From: an uncultured Spirochaetia bacterium
Lineage (GTDB): Bacteria; Spirochaetota; Spirochaetia; CAKZLE01
Length of the DNA stretch: 64,000 nucleotides
NCBI GenBank assembly: GCA_937125225.1
Contig: CAKZLE010000014.1
Coordinates: 1-64,000 of the forward strand
Direction: 5' to 3'
Shown here: positions 18,032-27,089 of the stretch, one piece after another
Layout of the letters: the number at the start of each line of letters is the position of its first letter
How positions within the stretch are numbered: position 1 is the stretch's first letter
The notes under the pieces: model-generated
What the model saw: only the letters and a program-made list of their open reading frames with translations
Database searches by the model: none
Told to the model about the DNA's origin: nothing
Program-made: the position numbers and the translations under genes

Positions 18032-19237
18032 ATGATTAGTAGCGGAAGAGCAAATCTCCCCCTCCATCCTGGGAAAGTACCAAAATGGCTCTATCAACGA
18101 ATGGAGAAGATCGGATTAGCAATAACAGAACTCATCCTCGATGAGTACGGGACAGCGGGTTTCATCTCAAGAATCAGTAATCCCTACTGGTTCCAGGCCC
18201 TTGGGTGTGTGATGGGCATGGATTGGCATTCCTCTGGGATCACGACTTCGGTGTTGGGATCCTTGAAACATGCGATCAATAGTAATAGCCGATCATTAGG
18301 TCTCCATGTCTGTGGGGGGAGAGGGTCTCACTCGAGAAAGACCCCTGATGAGTTGATAGCGATCAGCAATATCTTCGGTTTTGACCCTGACTCTCTCGTT
18401 ACAGCTTCTAGACTCAGTGCAAAAGTAGATAACAACTGTCTTGGAGACGGATATCAACTCTATCTTCACAGCTTCATCATAGATAAGGATAAGAACTGGG
18501 CAGTAGTACAGCAGGGGATGAATGGAAAGGAGAGGATGGCAAGACGCTATCACTGGCATAGTGAAACAGTACATTCATTTGTCGATGAGCCACATGAGGC
18601 AATCATCGGAGAATCTTCTGGCAAGATATTGAATCTTACCGATCATCGATCAGAGGACTCTCGTGATGCGATAGTCGACTTTCTCAATCAACACCCCGAC
18701 CGACAGGTCAAAGAGCTTGAAGCCTTGGGGTTTCCTGTAACTCGGAACCTACAATTGGAGCTATTCATGCCTGAAAGGCATGAGGTCAAAGCTAAAGATG
18801 TAGATGCAGGAAGGCTTGGGGCCCTTTTGGCGACAGCCTATGAGAGACATCCAGAGAATCTATCTGAATCTCTGTTGATCCCGGGAGTCGGGCCGAGAAC
18901 GGTACAATCTTTGGCATTAGTCAGTGAGGTGGTCTACGGAAAGCCCAATAGGTTCTCTGATCCAGCTCGATTCTCCTTTGCTCATGGTGGAAAAGACGGC
19001 CACCCCTTCCCTGTCCCCCTAAAGACCTATGACGAATCGATCCATACGCTACAGAAAGCGATCGAAGCCGCAAAGATCGGTCAGCAGGAAAAAGTAGAAT
19101 CATTCAAGCGATTGCATAGGTTTGCTCTAGAGGTTGAGGAACATCTTGATCCTATAGCCGATGTCGAAGCAGTCATTGCCCATGAGAGAAGCATATCAAA
19201 GAGTCTTGGCGGTAGGACCTGTTCTAGATCCGAGTAA
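18032..19237 (+). CDS. DUF763 domain protein
   Basis: A 401-residue protein matching the DUF763 family: N-terminal SGRANLPLHPGKVPKWL, then HVCGGRGSHSRKTP, and an NNCLGDGYQLYLH block. The family is best known from archaea and thermophiles and has no assigned function. Near residue 285 is a helix-hairpin-helix-like LLIPGVGPRTVQSLAL, followed by FAHGGKDGHPFPVP, which suggests nucleic-acid contact (inference). The 3' end overlaps the convergent regulator gene by 14 nt. Confidence 0.82.
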   Translation: MISSGRANLPLHPGKVPKWLYQRMEKIGLAITELILDEYGTAGFISRISNPYWFQALGCVMGMDWHSSGITTSVLGSLKHAINSNSRSLGLHVCGGRGSHSRKTPDELIAISNIFGFDPDSLVTASRLSAKVDNNCLGDGYQLYLHSFIIDKDKNWAVVQQGMNGKERMARRYHWHSETVHSFVDEPHEAIIGESSGKILNLTDHRSEDSRDAIVDFLNQHPDRQVKELEALGFPVTRNLQLELFMPERHEVKAKDVDAGRLGALLATAYERHPENLSESLLIPGVGPRTVQSLALVSEVVYGKPNRFSDPARFSFAHGGKDGHPFPVPLKTYDESIHTLQKAIEAAKIGQQEKVESFKRLHRFALEVEEHLDPIADVEAVIAHERSISKSLGGRTCSRSE

Positions 19238-20333
19238 GATCTTTCACACTCTCTCTTTCTATAAGTAACGGTTCAAAGATCATCTTCATCGGTAATCTTG
19301 ATCTTGTACCTGCAAGTTCATCCAATAGGATCTTTGCTGCCCACTTCCCAAGATCATACTTTGGATGTTCGAAGGTCGTTAGAGGGGGATCTACCATCTC
19401 AGTCGTATTGAAGTTATCAAAACCTATAACTGATATATCATCAGGGATTCTAAGCCCCTGTTCTCTGATTGCAGCATATCCTTGAAGAGCGGTCAAGTCA
19501 TTGAAATAGAAGATCGCAGTAGGTCTTCTTTGTTGATCTAAGAGCATCTCTTTCGTCTTGATATAACCTTGTCTTGGATGGTGAATCTCATCACTGTTAT
19601 CGAAAGTCTTGATCATAGAGGGATCGACTTCTATCTTAGCCTCTTCCAATGCTCTAACGAATCCGATATATCTGTCATGGCCTGCCTGAATATCCTCTTT
19701 ATAGAGAATCCCAATAGCTTTATGACCTCTTTCTATCAGATATCTACCAGCCTCATAACCGGCTTGAACATCATCATTTGAGACAGTCGAGACCCTTTTA
19801 TTCGAAATGCCCCAATGGGTTGTGACCACAGGGATACCTGATTCTTCTACCATCTTCAATACCGGGTGATCCTTCATAATCTGGAGGTTTCGATTCGGCT
19901 CGAGGATGAGACCATCGATCCCCTGATCAAGAAGTCTCTTGATGACCTCAGTCTGCTTCACATCATCAGGGTCACTGCTAGCCACGACTAGGGAATAACC
20001 TTCCTCGGAGATAGTATTCTCAATCCCCCTGATGATCTCAGGATAGATATAGTCAAGTTGGAAGAAGTTAAGCAATCCTATCAGTTTAGGGGTGACCTTC
20101 TCCTCCACACACACCTCTTCTGTCTCCCCATTATAATAGGAGCCACTACCATGGATCCGTTTGATGACACCCTCTTCTTCCAACAGTGCTAAAGATTGCC
20201 TGATAGTCGTTCTTGAGGAGTCATAATAGGTGACAAGGTCCTGTTCTGTCGGGAGTTTCTGACCAGGGATGAAACTCTCTTTCTCAAATCGTTGAGTCAA
20301 ATGGTCTTTAATAAACATGTATTTGGGTTTCAT
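19224..20333 (-). CDS. GntR-type HTH / LacI-type sensor transcription regulator (AraR-like)
   Basis: A 369-residue regulator: N-terminal GntR winged helix (about 1-70, with PTEQDLVTYYDSSRTTIRQ) joined to a LacI/periplasmic-binding sensor domain (about 85-369, with LIGLLNFF, ISVIGFDNF and TTFEHP). The layout is that of B. subtilis AraR. It is divergent from a GH1 beta-glucosidase gene, and several TTGTAT/ATACAA half-sites fill the gap, so it most likely represses that gene until a sugar binds. AGAAGGTAG precedes the ATG. Confidence 0.88.
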   Translation of the reverse strand: MKPKYMFIKDHLTQRFEKESFIPGQKLPTEQDLVTYYDSSRTTIRQSLALLEEEGVIKRIHGSGSYYNGETEEVCVEEKVTPKLIGLLNFFQLDYIYPEIIRGIENTISEEGYSLVVASSDPDDVKQTEVIKRLLDQGIDGLILEPNRNLQIMKDHPVLKMVEESGIPVVTTHWGISNKRVSTVSNDDVQAGYEAGRYLIERGHKAIGILYKEDIQAGHDRYIGFVRALEEAKIEVDPSMIKTFDNSDEIHHPRQGYIKTKEMLLDQQRRPTAIFYFNDLTALQGYAAIREQGLRIPDDISVIGFDNFNTTEMVDPPLTTFEHPKYDLGKWAAKILLDELAGTRSRLPMKMIFEPLLIERESVKDLTRI

Positions 20334-20425
20334 CTAATGATCTACCTTCTTTTCACCATATACATCGGATCAATGATACATATACCCCACAGGACTGGTA
20401 TATCTCACTGTAGTTGTTTTTCAAG

Positions 20426-20492
20426 TTGTATCTTTTATAATGTACCATTCAATACAATTCGTCAAGTTGTTCTTTTTCTTTAATACAACTTG
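20426..20492. promoter_or_regulatory. Candidate operator array for the GntR/LacI-type regulator
   Basis: The divergent gap contains TTGTAT (20426-20431), ATACAA (20452-20457) and ATACAA (20484-20489), and a perfect 8-bp inverted repeat CAAGTTGT (20463-20470) / ACAACTTG (20485-20492). A further AGTTGT lies at 20412. Repeated TTGTAY half-sites resemble AraR-type operators. Binding by the neighbouring regulator is inferred from position. Confidence 0.5.
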
Positions 20493-20552
20493 CTCTTTAC
20501 AGGTAGAAAGTCATATGGTAATATCAGGATTGATAAGATAATGGAGGTTTTT

Positions 20553-21884
20553 ATGTCTAAACCATTAAGATTCCCAAAAGAGTTCGTCTTCGGAACCGCA
20601 ACATCCAGTTTTCAGATAGAGGGTGATGCTCATCATCGTGGAAGATCGATCTGGGACGACTTCTGCAATATCCCTGGAGCTATTCTCGATAACAGTGACG
20701 GGCTTATCGCCTGTGATCATGTGAACAGATATAAAGAGGACGTCGCTCTGATGAAAGAGATGGGAGTAGATTCCTATAGATTCTCTATCTCTTGGCCAAG
20801 GATCATCCCTGATGGCTCTGGAGAGGTCTCAAAAGAGGGGATCGCCTTCTATCGAAATCTCCTCAAAGAATTGAACGCACAAGGGATCAGCCCAATGGCG
20901 ACTCTCTATCACTGGGATCTTCCTAGTATATTAGAACTCAAAGGGGGTTGGAGGAACCGTGAGACAGCCTATCATTTCAGAAGATATGCCGAAGTCTGTT
21001 TCACAGAGCTTGGCGACCTTGTTGAGAAGTGGCTGACTTTCAACGAGCCCTTCTGTACAGCTATTCTTGGTCACCTCACAGGAGAACATGCCCCTGGGAT
21101 GAAAGATCTGGCAGCGACACATAAAGTCATCCATCATATAAACCTAGCTCATGGCCTAACCATGGAGGCTTTCAGAACAGGTGGCTATAATGGTGAGATC
21201 GGAACGACTCTCAATCTCTCGACCCCAAGACCGGCAACCGACTGTCCTGAGGATATCCTTGCTGCAGATCGTGCGGCTGACCGTGATGCGAGGGTCTACC
21301 TTGATCCGGTCATCGGAAAAGGCTACCCAAAGCGCTATCTTGATGCCTACCCTGAGGCTCCCTTTCCTATCGAAGAGGGAGATATGGAGATCATCGGGAA
21401 ACATAAACTCGATTACCTTGGTATCAACTACTATACAGAATATCCGGTGACCTTTGATAAGGATCATCCTGAGAACTTCAAAGGGATCGCAACAGATCTT
21501 CCAAAGACCCACATGGGTTGGGATATCACCCCTGAAGGGCTCTTGAGACTCCTACATTGGACACATAAGAGGACTGAAGATATCCAGATCTTCATCACTG
21601 AGAATGGTTCTGCCTGGGATGATAGACTCGATGAACAGGGAAAGATCAATGATACTGATCGGGTCTCATATCTGGAATCACATCTTGCTATCTGTCAGAG
21701 AGCTATCGAAGAAGATATCCCTCTTACCGGATACTATGCCTGGAGTACCATGGATAATTTCGAATGGGCCTGGGGATATGCACGAAGGTTCGGTCTGATC
21801 TATTGTGATTTCGAGACTCAAAAAAGAACTCCCAAAGAGAGTTTCTATAGATATAGAGAGATTGTGAAGAACTCAAGGGATTAG
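20553..21884 (+). CDS. Glycoside hydrolase family 1 beta-glucosidase
   Basis: A 443-residue GH1 enzyme that releases glucose (or 6-phosphoglucose or galactose) from beta-glycosides. Signatures: FVFGTATSSFQIEGD at the N-terminus, acid/base Glu in TFNEPF, nucleophile Glu in ITENGSAW, and the C-terminal DNFEWAWGY. The last two point to an unphosphorylated beta-glucoside. The start at 20553 has ATGGAGG 6 nt upstream; the frame is open further left, but without a ribosome site. No signal peptide: cytosolic. Likely controlled by the divergent GntR/LacI-type regulator. Confidence 0.93.
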   Translation: MSKPLRFPKEFVFGTATSSFQIEGDAHHRGRSIWDDFCNIPGAILDNSDGLIACDHVNRYKEDVALMKEMGVDSYRFSISWPRIIPDGSGEVSKEGIAFYRNLLKELNAQGISPMATLYHWDLPSILELKGGWRNRETAYHFRRYAEVCFTELGDLVEKWLTFNEPFCTAILGHLTGEHAPGMKDLAATHKVIHHINLAHGLTMEAFRTGGYNGEIGTTLNLSTPRPATDCPEDILAADRAADRDARVYLDPVIGKGYPKRYLDAYPEAPFPIEEGDMEIIGKHKLDYLGINYYTEYPVTFDKDHPENFKGIATDLPKTHMGWDITPEGLLRLLHWTHKRTEDIQIFITENGSAWDDRLDEQGKINDTDRVSYLESHLAICQRAIEEDIPLTGYYAWSTMDNFEWAWGYARRFGLIYCDFETQKRTPKESFYRYREIVKNSRD

Positions 21885-21902
21885 TATCCTATAGCATCCC
21901 AT

Positions 21903-21946
21903 AGAAGGCCCTGTTATCCATCAAGGAGGCAGGGCCTTCTCAATTT
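21903..21946 (+). terminator. Terminator of the GH1 gene
   Basis: An 11-bp inverted repeat, AGAAGGCCCTG (21903-21913) / CAGGGCCTTCT (21930-21940), followed by CAATTTTCT. Confidence 0.7.
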
Positions 21947-21972
21947 TCTATACACCTAGTAACTATTACCTA

Positions 21973-22001
21973 TTGCTACTCTGAGAGTTCTCCCATAGGA
22001 T
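21973..22001 (+). promoter_or_regulatory. Promoter for leaderless esterase mRNA
   Basis: TTGCTA (21973-21978), 17-nt spacer, TAGGAT (21996-22001), then 6 nt to the ATG at 22008. Confidence 0.45.
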
Positions 22002-22007
22002 AATGAC

Positions 22008-22976
22008 ATGGCAGAGTACATATTGACCCCATATATGCGTAGGATTCTCAAACTACAGAGTAGCATCAAACTCAAACGAGTATGTGATATGAGTCAGGAA
22101 GAGATCGATAAGCTCAGTACTGCTAAGATACCGAACAACAGGCTAACGAGAAGGCTATTGGCTAAACCTGCTGAGAATATCCTCAAGAAGACTCTTCAGA
22201 TACCTGTAGAAGATAGTTTCATTAATGGATATCTCTTCACTAAGATGGAGCATCCGAACCAGAAGCGTGATCCCGTACGCTTCGATCGTCCGTTGATCAT
22301 CTACTTCCATGGTGGGGGGTGGGTCATCGGTCATACGATCCTCAATGATTTCTTTTGTCGAAGGATCGCTAGTATCACCGATTCGGTGGTCCTCTCTGTT
22401 GATTATCGCCTCGCCCCTGCCCATAAGTTCCCCACAGCGGTCACAGATGCAACAGCAGCCCTTCTCTGGGCAAAGCGGCACGCATCAGCATGGGGGGCTT
22501 CCAAGGATAAGATATTCACTATGGGCAGTAGTGCCGGTGGGAATCTTGCTGCAGTCATCGGTCTGAGAGAACATCATGCGATCACTGGAGAGATCCTCAT
22601 CTATCCGGTAACTGATGGTCGGATGCAGACTCCTTCATATACAGAGCATGAGTTCGCCCCACAGCTCGACAAGAAATTGATGGATTTCTTCATCAACAGC
22701 TATAAAAGAACAGATGATGATATCCTAGACCCAGATTTCTCACCGCTCCTGTCAGAACATGCACAGAAGGCCCCTCCAACCCTTATTATCACCGCAGAGT
22801 ATGATCCACTTCACGACGATGGGATCCTGTATGGGAAGAAACTCGAGGAGAGTGGAATATCTGTTACCTATCTTGAATGTAAGAAGACTATTCACGGCTT
22901 CATCAACTACCCAGATGCACAGGGTGTTGCATTAGTCGAAGAGGCCGTATCAGATTTTATCATGACCACTTCGTGA
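22008..22976 (+). CDS. Alpha/beta hydrolase, hormone-sensitive-lipase-like esterase
   Basis: A 322-residue family IV (HSL) carboxylesterase. The oxyanion motif HGGGW and nucleophile elbow GSSAGGN are clear; the acid is probably in EYDPLHDDG and the His in TIHGFINY. It hydrolyses short acyl esters; the natural substrate is unknown and no sugar-ester context is evident. No signal peptide. There is no ribosome site; a -10 box lies 6 nt before the ATG. Confidence 0.88.
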   Translation: MAEYILTPYMRRILKLQSSIKLKRVCDMSQEEIDKLSTAKIPNNRLTRRLLAKPAENILKKTLQIPVEDSFINGYLFTKMEHPNQKRDPVRFDRPLIIYFHGGGWVIGHTILNDFFCRRIASITDSVVLSVDYRLAPAHKFPTAVTDATAALLWAKRHASAWGASKDKIFTMGSSAGGNLAAVIGLREHHAITGEILIYPVTDGRMQTPSYTEHEFAPQLDKKLMDFFINSYKRTDDDILDPDFSPLLSEHAQKAPPTLIITAEYDPLHDDGILYGKKLEESGISVTYLECKKTIHGFINYPDAQGVALVEEAVSDFIMTTS

Positions 22977-22982
22977 TCGGCT

Positions 22983-23261
22983 CTATCTCTTTTTCTTAGG
23001 CTTGAAGATCGGATGGAAATATTGATCCATATCATATTTATTAGAGATGAACTTGATAATGAGAGAATAGATCCCATAGGTTCCGGCGATAGACCCCAAG
23101 AAGGTGAATAACAGGATGAATTGTCCTACAGTCGCTGAGGTGTCTTCTGGTAGGATCATTCCTAATAGGGAAAGTACCAAGACGAAGATGGCGATCATGA
23201 TGACAATGTTCAACAATGACGCTGCTAAGATGAAAATACCTGTATTAACTTTTTTGTTCAT
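22983..23261 (-). CDS. Small two-to-three-helix membrane protein downstream of lspA
   Basis: A 92-residue protein with two clear membrane helices (about 8-34 and 46-72) and a basic C-terminus (KPKKKR). It overlaps the end of lspA by 17 nt, so it is translated from the same message. I recall spirochaetes carrying a small membrane protein at this place, sometimes called a leader peptide processing protein, without proven function. Confidence 0.65.
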   Translation of the reverse strand: MNKKVNTGIFILAASLLNIVIMIAIFVLVLSLLGMILPEDTSATVGQFILLFTFLGSIAGTYGIYSLIIKFISNKYDMDQYFHPIFKPKKKR

Positions 23262-23781
23262 GTTCTCTCCTAATCATTACGAACAGTGATAGGATCAGTA
23301 GTATACCACCGACGACTATCCCTGAATCGGCGACATTGAATGTCGGCCATCTCTCTAGTCCAAAGATACCATAGAATCTGACATCAATGAAGTCAACCAC
23401 CCCATCTACTCTGAAGATCCTATCTATGAGGTTTCCTACCCCTCCTCCCATGATCGAGGCAATCGCCCACCGCTGGAACAGGGTGAACTCCTGAGTCTTC
23501 AACACATAGACGAACATCCCGATGATTATCAGAACAGGGATGGCGATGAAGAGTATCAATCTCATTTGATCGGGAAGAGCATGTCCCAAGGAAAAGGCTA
23601 CAGCCTTGTTCTGAACATGGATGATCCGCAGGAAGTCACCTTTCCCATAGGAAGCACCGATCCCATAGACCGGAATCCTATTCACGACAAGAGCCTTTGT
23701 GATCTGATCTGCGATAATGATCACTACAGATAGAATAAAAGGGATAAGCTTCTGTTTATAGTTCAATTCTTCATTCATCAT
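23245..23781 (-). CDS. lspA: Lipoprotein signal peptidase (signal peptidase II)
   Basis: A 178-residue inner-membrane aspartic protease that removes signal peptides from prolipoproteins before the lipobox Cys. The two catalytic Asp motifs are present (GNLIDRIF and VVDFIDV), with four predicted helices. It overlaps the Nif3-like gene upstream by 4 nt and the small membrane protein downstream by 17 nt. At least one lipoprotein substrate lies in this window (TlpA-like, 48475-49074). Confidence 0.93.
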   Translation of the reverse strand: MMNEELNYKQKLIPFILSVVIIIADQITKALVVNRIPVYGIGASYGKGDFLRIIHVQNKAVAFSLGHALPDQMRLILFIAIPVLIIIGMFVYVLKTQEFTLFQRWAIASIMGGGVGNLIDRIFRVDGVVDFIDVRFYGIFGLERWPTFNVADSGIVVGGILLILSLFVMIRREHEQKS

Positions 23782-24536
23782 AATCCTGTCGGGATATCGA
23801 TGAATCGAGTCTCTATCCCAAGCTCCTTCTTCATATGTGATGCCAATGCCACCGGACCGAACACCTCAGTAGCATAATGGCCACCTGCGAGGAAGTTGAT
23901 CCTACTCTCCTGACATTGATGATATACCTGATGAAGTGCCTCTCCGGTGATATAGAGGTCGATCGATTTATCGATCGCTTCACTCACACTCGAAGCTGCC
24001 CCTCCTGAGACGATCGCGACAGTCGAAATCTCTTGAGCATTACCGAAGGAGAGCATAGTCGAATCAATCGAGAAGCCTAAGATACTCCGGATCTCCTGAA
24101 GGGTCATTGGTTCTGCTAATCTACCGGCATATCCGATCTCGACACCATGATAGAGACCGAAGGGTTCGATATCTTGGAGTTTGAGTCTCTCTGCCATAGC
24201 AGCATTATTACCGAATACAGGATGTGCATCTAGTGGTAGATGTGCAGCATAGAGTGCAAGATCATTCTTCAAGGCACAAGATACTCTATCATAATGGATA
24301 TCAGTTATGGCGATCGGAGCGCCCCAGAACAGCCCGTGATGGACGAAGAGCATATCAGCCCCGAGAGCAGCTGCCCGTTCTAGAGACTCTTTACAGGCAT
24401 CTACTGCGAAAGCCACGAGAGAGACCTCTTCGTGCACTGCTGAAATCTGCAATCCATTAAGAGATGCATCCAACTTCTTGAAAGAATCGATATCCAATTC
24501 TCTATCTAACCAATCAGTCACGTTTTTAAGATTCAT
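23778..24536 (-). CDS. Nif3-like dinuclear metal centre protein
   Basis: A 252-residue Nif3/YbgI/DUF34 family protein. Metal-binding blocks are visible: LFVHHGLFWG near the N-terminus (HH), DAHPVFGNN, and GGHYATEVFG near the C-terminus. Members form hexamers with two metals; function is uncertain (linked to GTP cyclohydrolase-like or metal roles). The frame is open to 24647, but the family N-terminus starts at the ATG used here (MNLKNVTDWL). No good ribosome site is seen. First gene of the operon with lspA. Confidence 0.87.
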   Translation of the reverse strand: MNLKNVTDWLDRELDIDSFKKLDASLNGLQISAVHEEVSLVAFAVDACKESLERAAALGADMLFVHHGLFWGAPIAITDIHYDRVSCALKNDLALYAAHLPLDAHPVFGNNAAMAERLKLQDIEPFGLYHGVEIGYAGRLAEPMTLQEIRSILGFSIDSTMLSFGNAQEISTVAIVSGGAASSVSEAIDKSIDLYITGEALHQVYHQCQESRINFLAGGHYATEVFGPVALASHMKKELGIETRFIDIPTGL

Positions 24537-24640
24537 ACTGAACATTATTAGCCACATAGCATCTTTTTGCAAGTATAGGATTCTTATGAGCTGATTTTGC
24601 CTGATACCCCTTTGTTTACCACTTAAATCAGGTAATAAAC

Positions 24641-24669
24641 TTGACACCCCTGCAGAACCTACCTATATT
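24641..24669 (+). promoter_or_regulatory. Strong promoter for leaderless Lon-like protease mRNA
   Basis: A consensus -35 TTGACA (24641-24646), 17-nt spacer, TATATT (24664-24669), then 8 nt to the ATG at 24678. The best promoter in the window by consensus; the predicted start site is at or just before the ATG. Confidence 0.65.
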
Positions 24670-24677
24670 GAACATCT

Positions 24678-26744
24678 ATGGCAGACCTTGATTTTTCAAT
24701 TGAAGAGATTACACACGAAGAGGCCTCATTCTCATACGATCAGAGTGTCGTAGAGTCGTGTACCCCGTCATCCTTCCATGGCGATATCATCGGACAACCC
24801 CGAGCAGTCAAAGCGATCGAGATGGGAATCAAGATCCCATCTAAGGGCTACAACATATTCGTCACAGGTGACCCTGGAACAGGCAGAACTACTGCCATCA
24901 AAAAGATCCTGAAAGAACAACCCTTTGATAAGGGTAGACTCAAAGATATCGCTTATGTTCATAATTTCATCAAACCAGAGAATCCCATCCTCCTGATACT
25001 CGAACCTGGCAGAGGACGGGAGATCGTATTGCTCATGCAGGATGTGATAAAACAACTGAAAGAGCATATCATCATAGAACTCTCAAAAGAGAATACTCTG
25101 ATCACCCCTGAGGGGCTGACCAAGACATCTCACGAGGCTCTTCAGAAGGTGTTAGCATCCTTTGATGACCCTAAGATCACCTCCTTCATAGAACAAGTAG
25201 AGAAGGATATCACGTCCATCTCCTATATCTTTAATGGGGTCTCCCCTGATATGGTCAAGAACACCTCATTCTTCTTACGTTATACAGTGAATCTTCTTGT
25301 CGATCATGCAGATACGAAATCGAATCCGATGAACTTCGAGATGCATCCGACGCTGTCGAACCTCATGGGTTCCATCGACACGAAACATGATTCAAGCGAT
25401 GAGAATCTCCCCTTCCTCTCGATCCATGTTGGAACCATCATGGAGGCTGCAGGAGGATGTCTGATCATCAATGCAGAAGATCTTCTTAAAGAGGAGCAAC
25501 TCTGGGATCGTGTGAAACAGTTACTCAAGACTTCCAGACTCTATGTGCAGAACCATTCGAGTTCTCACCAGAGCAGTAGTATAAGGCCTGAACCTATCCC
25601 GATGGATATCAAGATCATCGCCCTAGGGACAGAGGAACTCTATGACTATCTCTATAATAACGATCCTGATTTCTATAAACTTTTCAAGGTCTCAGCAGAG
25701 TTCGATTTCTCCATGCCCGCTACGAGACAGAATATCGGGAACTATATCGGGTTCATACAGATGGTGACCTCTGAAGAGGCTCTGCTGCCGGTCGATACAT
25801 CAGGAATCCTTGAGATCCTCAGATACGGTTCCTATCTTGTAGAACAAAGGAATGAGTTGAGTACTCAATTCTCTCTCATTGCTGATCTTATCAGAGAAGC
25901 TCATTATCATGCGAAGAAAGTCTCTGAAGCTATTATCACTAGCAAGACCATCTTACAGGCTCGAGAAGAGCGTGATTACCTATCGAGCCTCCCAGAATCA
26001 AAGATCATCGAACAGATTACGACCGGAGAGATGTTCCTTCATCTTGAAGGTTCGAAGATCGGTGTGGTGAACGCTCTAGCTGTCCTTGATAGAGGCTATT
26101 ACAGCTTCGGGATACCGACGGTCATCTCAGCTACGGTAGCACCGGGAACAGAGGGGATCGTCAATATCGAACATGAGGCAGGTCTTTCAGGAGAGATCCA
26201 TGATAAGGGTCTTCTGATCCTCGAAGGATATCTCCGTAAGATGTATGCCCGAAATTTCCCTCTTTCGATCTACTCAGGTATCTGTTTCGAACAGTCCTAT
26301 GCTGAAGTAGATGGTGATTCTGCCTCATCGAGTGAACTCTATGCACTCCTATCAGCGATCGGAGAGATCCCGATCAGACAGGATGTCGCGGTCACCGGTT
26401 CAGTCAATCAGACAGGTGAGGTCCAACCGGTTGGTGGAATCAATGAGAAGATCATCGGTTTCTTCAGGATCTGTAGACATATGGGTCTCACTGGACATCA
26501 GGGTGTCATCATACCCAAGAAGAACCTTCGAAACCTCATCCTTCCTCAATATGTATTGGATGCGATAAAAGAGAAGAGATTCCATATCTACCCGATCGCG
26601 ACCATAGATGAGGGGATGCAGATCCTCACCTTACGAAAAGCAGGAGATCGTTCAACGAAGGGCCCCTTCCCGGTTAATACGATCAACCGGGTAGTAGAGG
26701 ACCAACTGAAATCTCTGTCCAACATATCAAGGGCTAACAACTAG
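24678..26744 (+). CDS. Lon-like ATP-dependent protease (AAA_32 / YcbZ-LonC type)
   Basis: A 688-residue protein with a Walker A loop GDPGTGRT (about 61-68), a long helical insertion, and a C-terminal Lon protease domain. The catalytic Ser lies in DGDSASSSE (S548) and the Lys in GGINEKI (K591); their 43-residue spacing equals that of E. coli Lon S679/K722. The Walker A has GRT in place of GKT, which may weaken ATP binding. Lacks the Lon substrate-binding N-domain. Cytosolic protein quality control is inferred. It is preceded by a consensus promoter and no ribosome site. Confidence 0.88.
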   Translation: MADLDFSIEEITHEEASFSYDQSVVESCTPSSFHGDIIGQPRAVKAIEMGIKIPSKGYNIFVTGDPGTGRTTAIKKILKEQPFDKGRLKDIAYVHNFIKPENPILLILEPGRGREIVLLMQDVIKQLKEHIIIELSKENTLITPEGLTKTSHEALQKVLASFDDPKITSFIEQVEKDITSISYIFNGVSPDMVKNTSFFLRYTVNLLVDHADTKSNPMNFEMHPTLSNLMGSIDTKHDSSDENLPFLSIHVGTIMEAAGGCLIINAEDLLKEEQLWDRVKQLLKTSRLYVQNHSSSHQSSSIRPEPIPMDIKIIALGTEELYDYLYNNDPDFYKLFKVSAEFDFSMPATRQNIGNYIGFIQMVTSEEALLPVDTSGILEILRYGSYLVEQRNELSTQFSLIADLIREAHYHAKKVSEAIITSKTILQAREERDYLSSLPESKIIEQITTGEMFLHLEGSKIGVVNALAVLDRGYYSFGIPTVISATVAPGTEGIVNIEHEAGLSGEIHDKGLLILEGYLRKMYARNFPLSIYSGICFEQSYAEVDGDSASSSELYALLSAIGEIPIRQDVAVTGSVNQTGEVQPVGGINEKIIGFFRICRHMGLTGHQGVIIPKKNLRNLILPQYVLDAIKEKRFHIYPIATIDEGMQILTLRKAGDRSTKGPFPVNTINRVVEDQLKSLSNISRANN

Positions 26745-26794
26745 CCAAAAAAATATGATAAGTATGAAATGTGTGATTTTATTTGACTCTTTGA

Positions 26795-26902
26795 TATAAT
26801 ATTACTATGTTACTCATGAGAAAAGAAAACAGAGGGAACAGCCCCAAGGAGAATGATCATGGCAGTAAAATTATATTCAACACCCACTTGTGGGTATTGT
26901 AA
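26795..26902 (+). other. TATAAT box and possible leaderless upstream ORF before glutaredoxin
   Basis: A perfect TATAAT (26795-26800) is followed 6 nt later by an ATG (26807), the same geometry as at the leaderless genes here. That ATG opens a 31-codon frame ending at 26902, inside the glutaredoxin gene and in another frame. The ribosome site of the glutaredoxin gene lies inside it. Translation of this frame is hypothetical; it could instead be simply the promoter and leader of the glutaredoxin gene. Confidence 0.3.
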
Positions 26903-27089
26903 ATTAGCGAAGAGTTACTTCGAGAAGAACAATATAGCATTCACCGAGTTCAATGTAGCTCAGGATATGAAACGAGCACAGGAGATGGTGAAGAAATCAG
27001 GTCAGATGGGAGTCCCAGTAATCGATATCCAGGGACAGGTGATCATTGGTTTCAACAAACAGGCTATTGAGAAAGCTCTCAAGCGTTAA
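26859..27089 (+). CDS. Glutaredoxin-like thiol reductase
   Basis: A 76-residue protein of the NrdH/YruB glutaredoxin-like type: YSTPTCGYCKLAK has the redox CxxC (CGYC), and GVPVIDIQGQVIIGF holds the cis-Pro loop and glutathione/thioredoxin-reductase contact region. It reduces disulfides in the cytosol. Of two close ATGs, the second (26859) has AAGGAG at 8 nt and is preferred. It ends one base before the convergent methyltransferase gene. Confidence 0.88.
   Translation: MAVKLYSTPTCGYCKLAKSYFEKNNIAFTEFNVAQDMKRAQEMVKKSGQMGVPVIDIQGQVIIGFNKQAIEKALKR

Noticed and set aside
26161-26346. Minus-strand frames within the Lon-like gene
   Set aside because: Short shadows of a conserved gene with no initiation signals.
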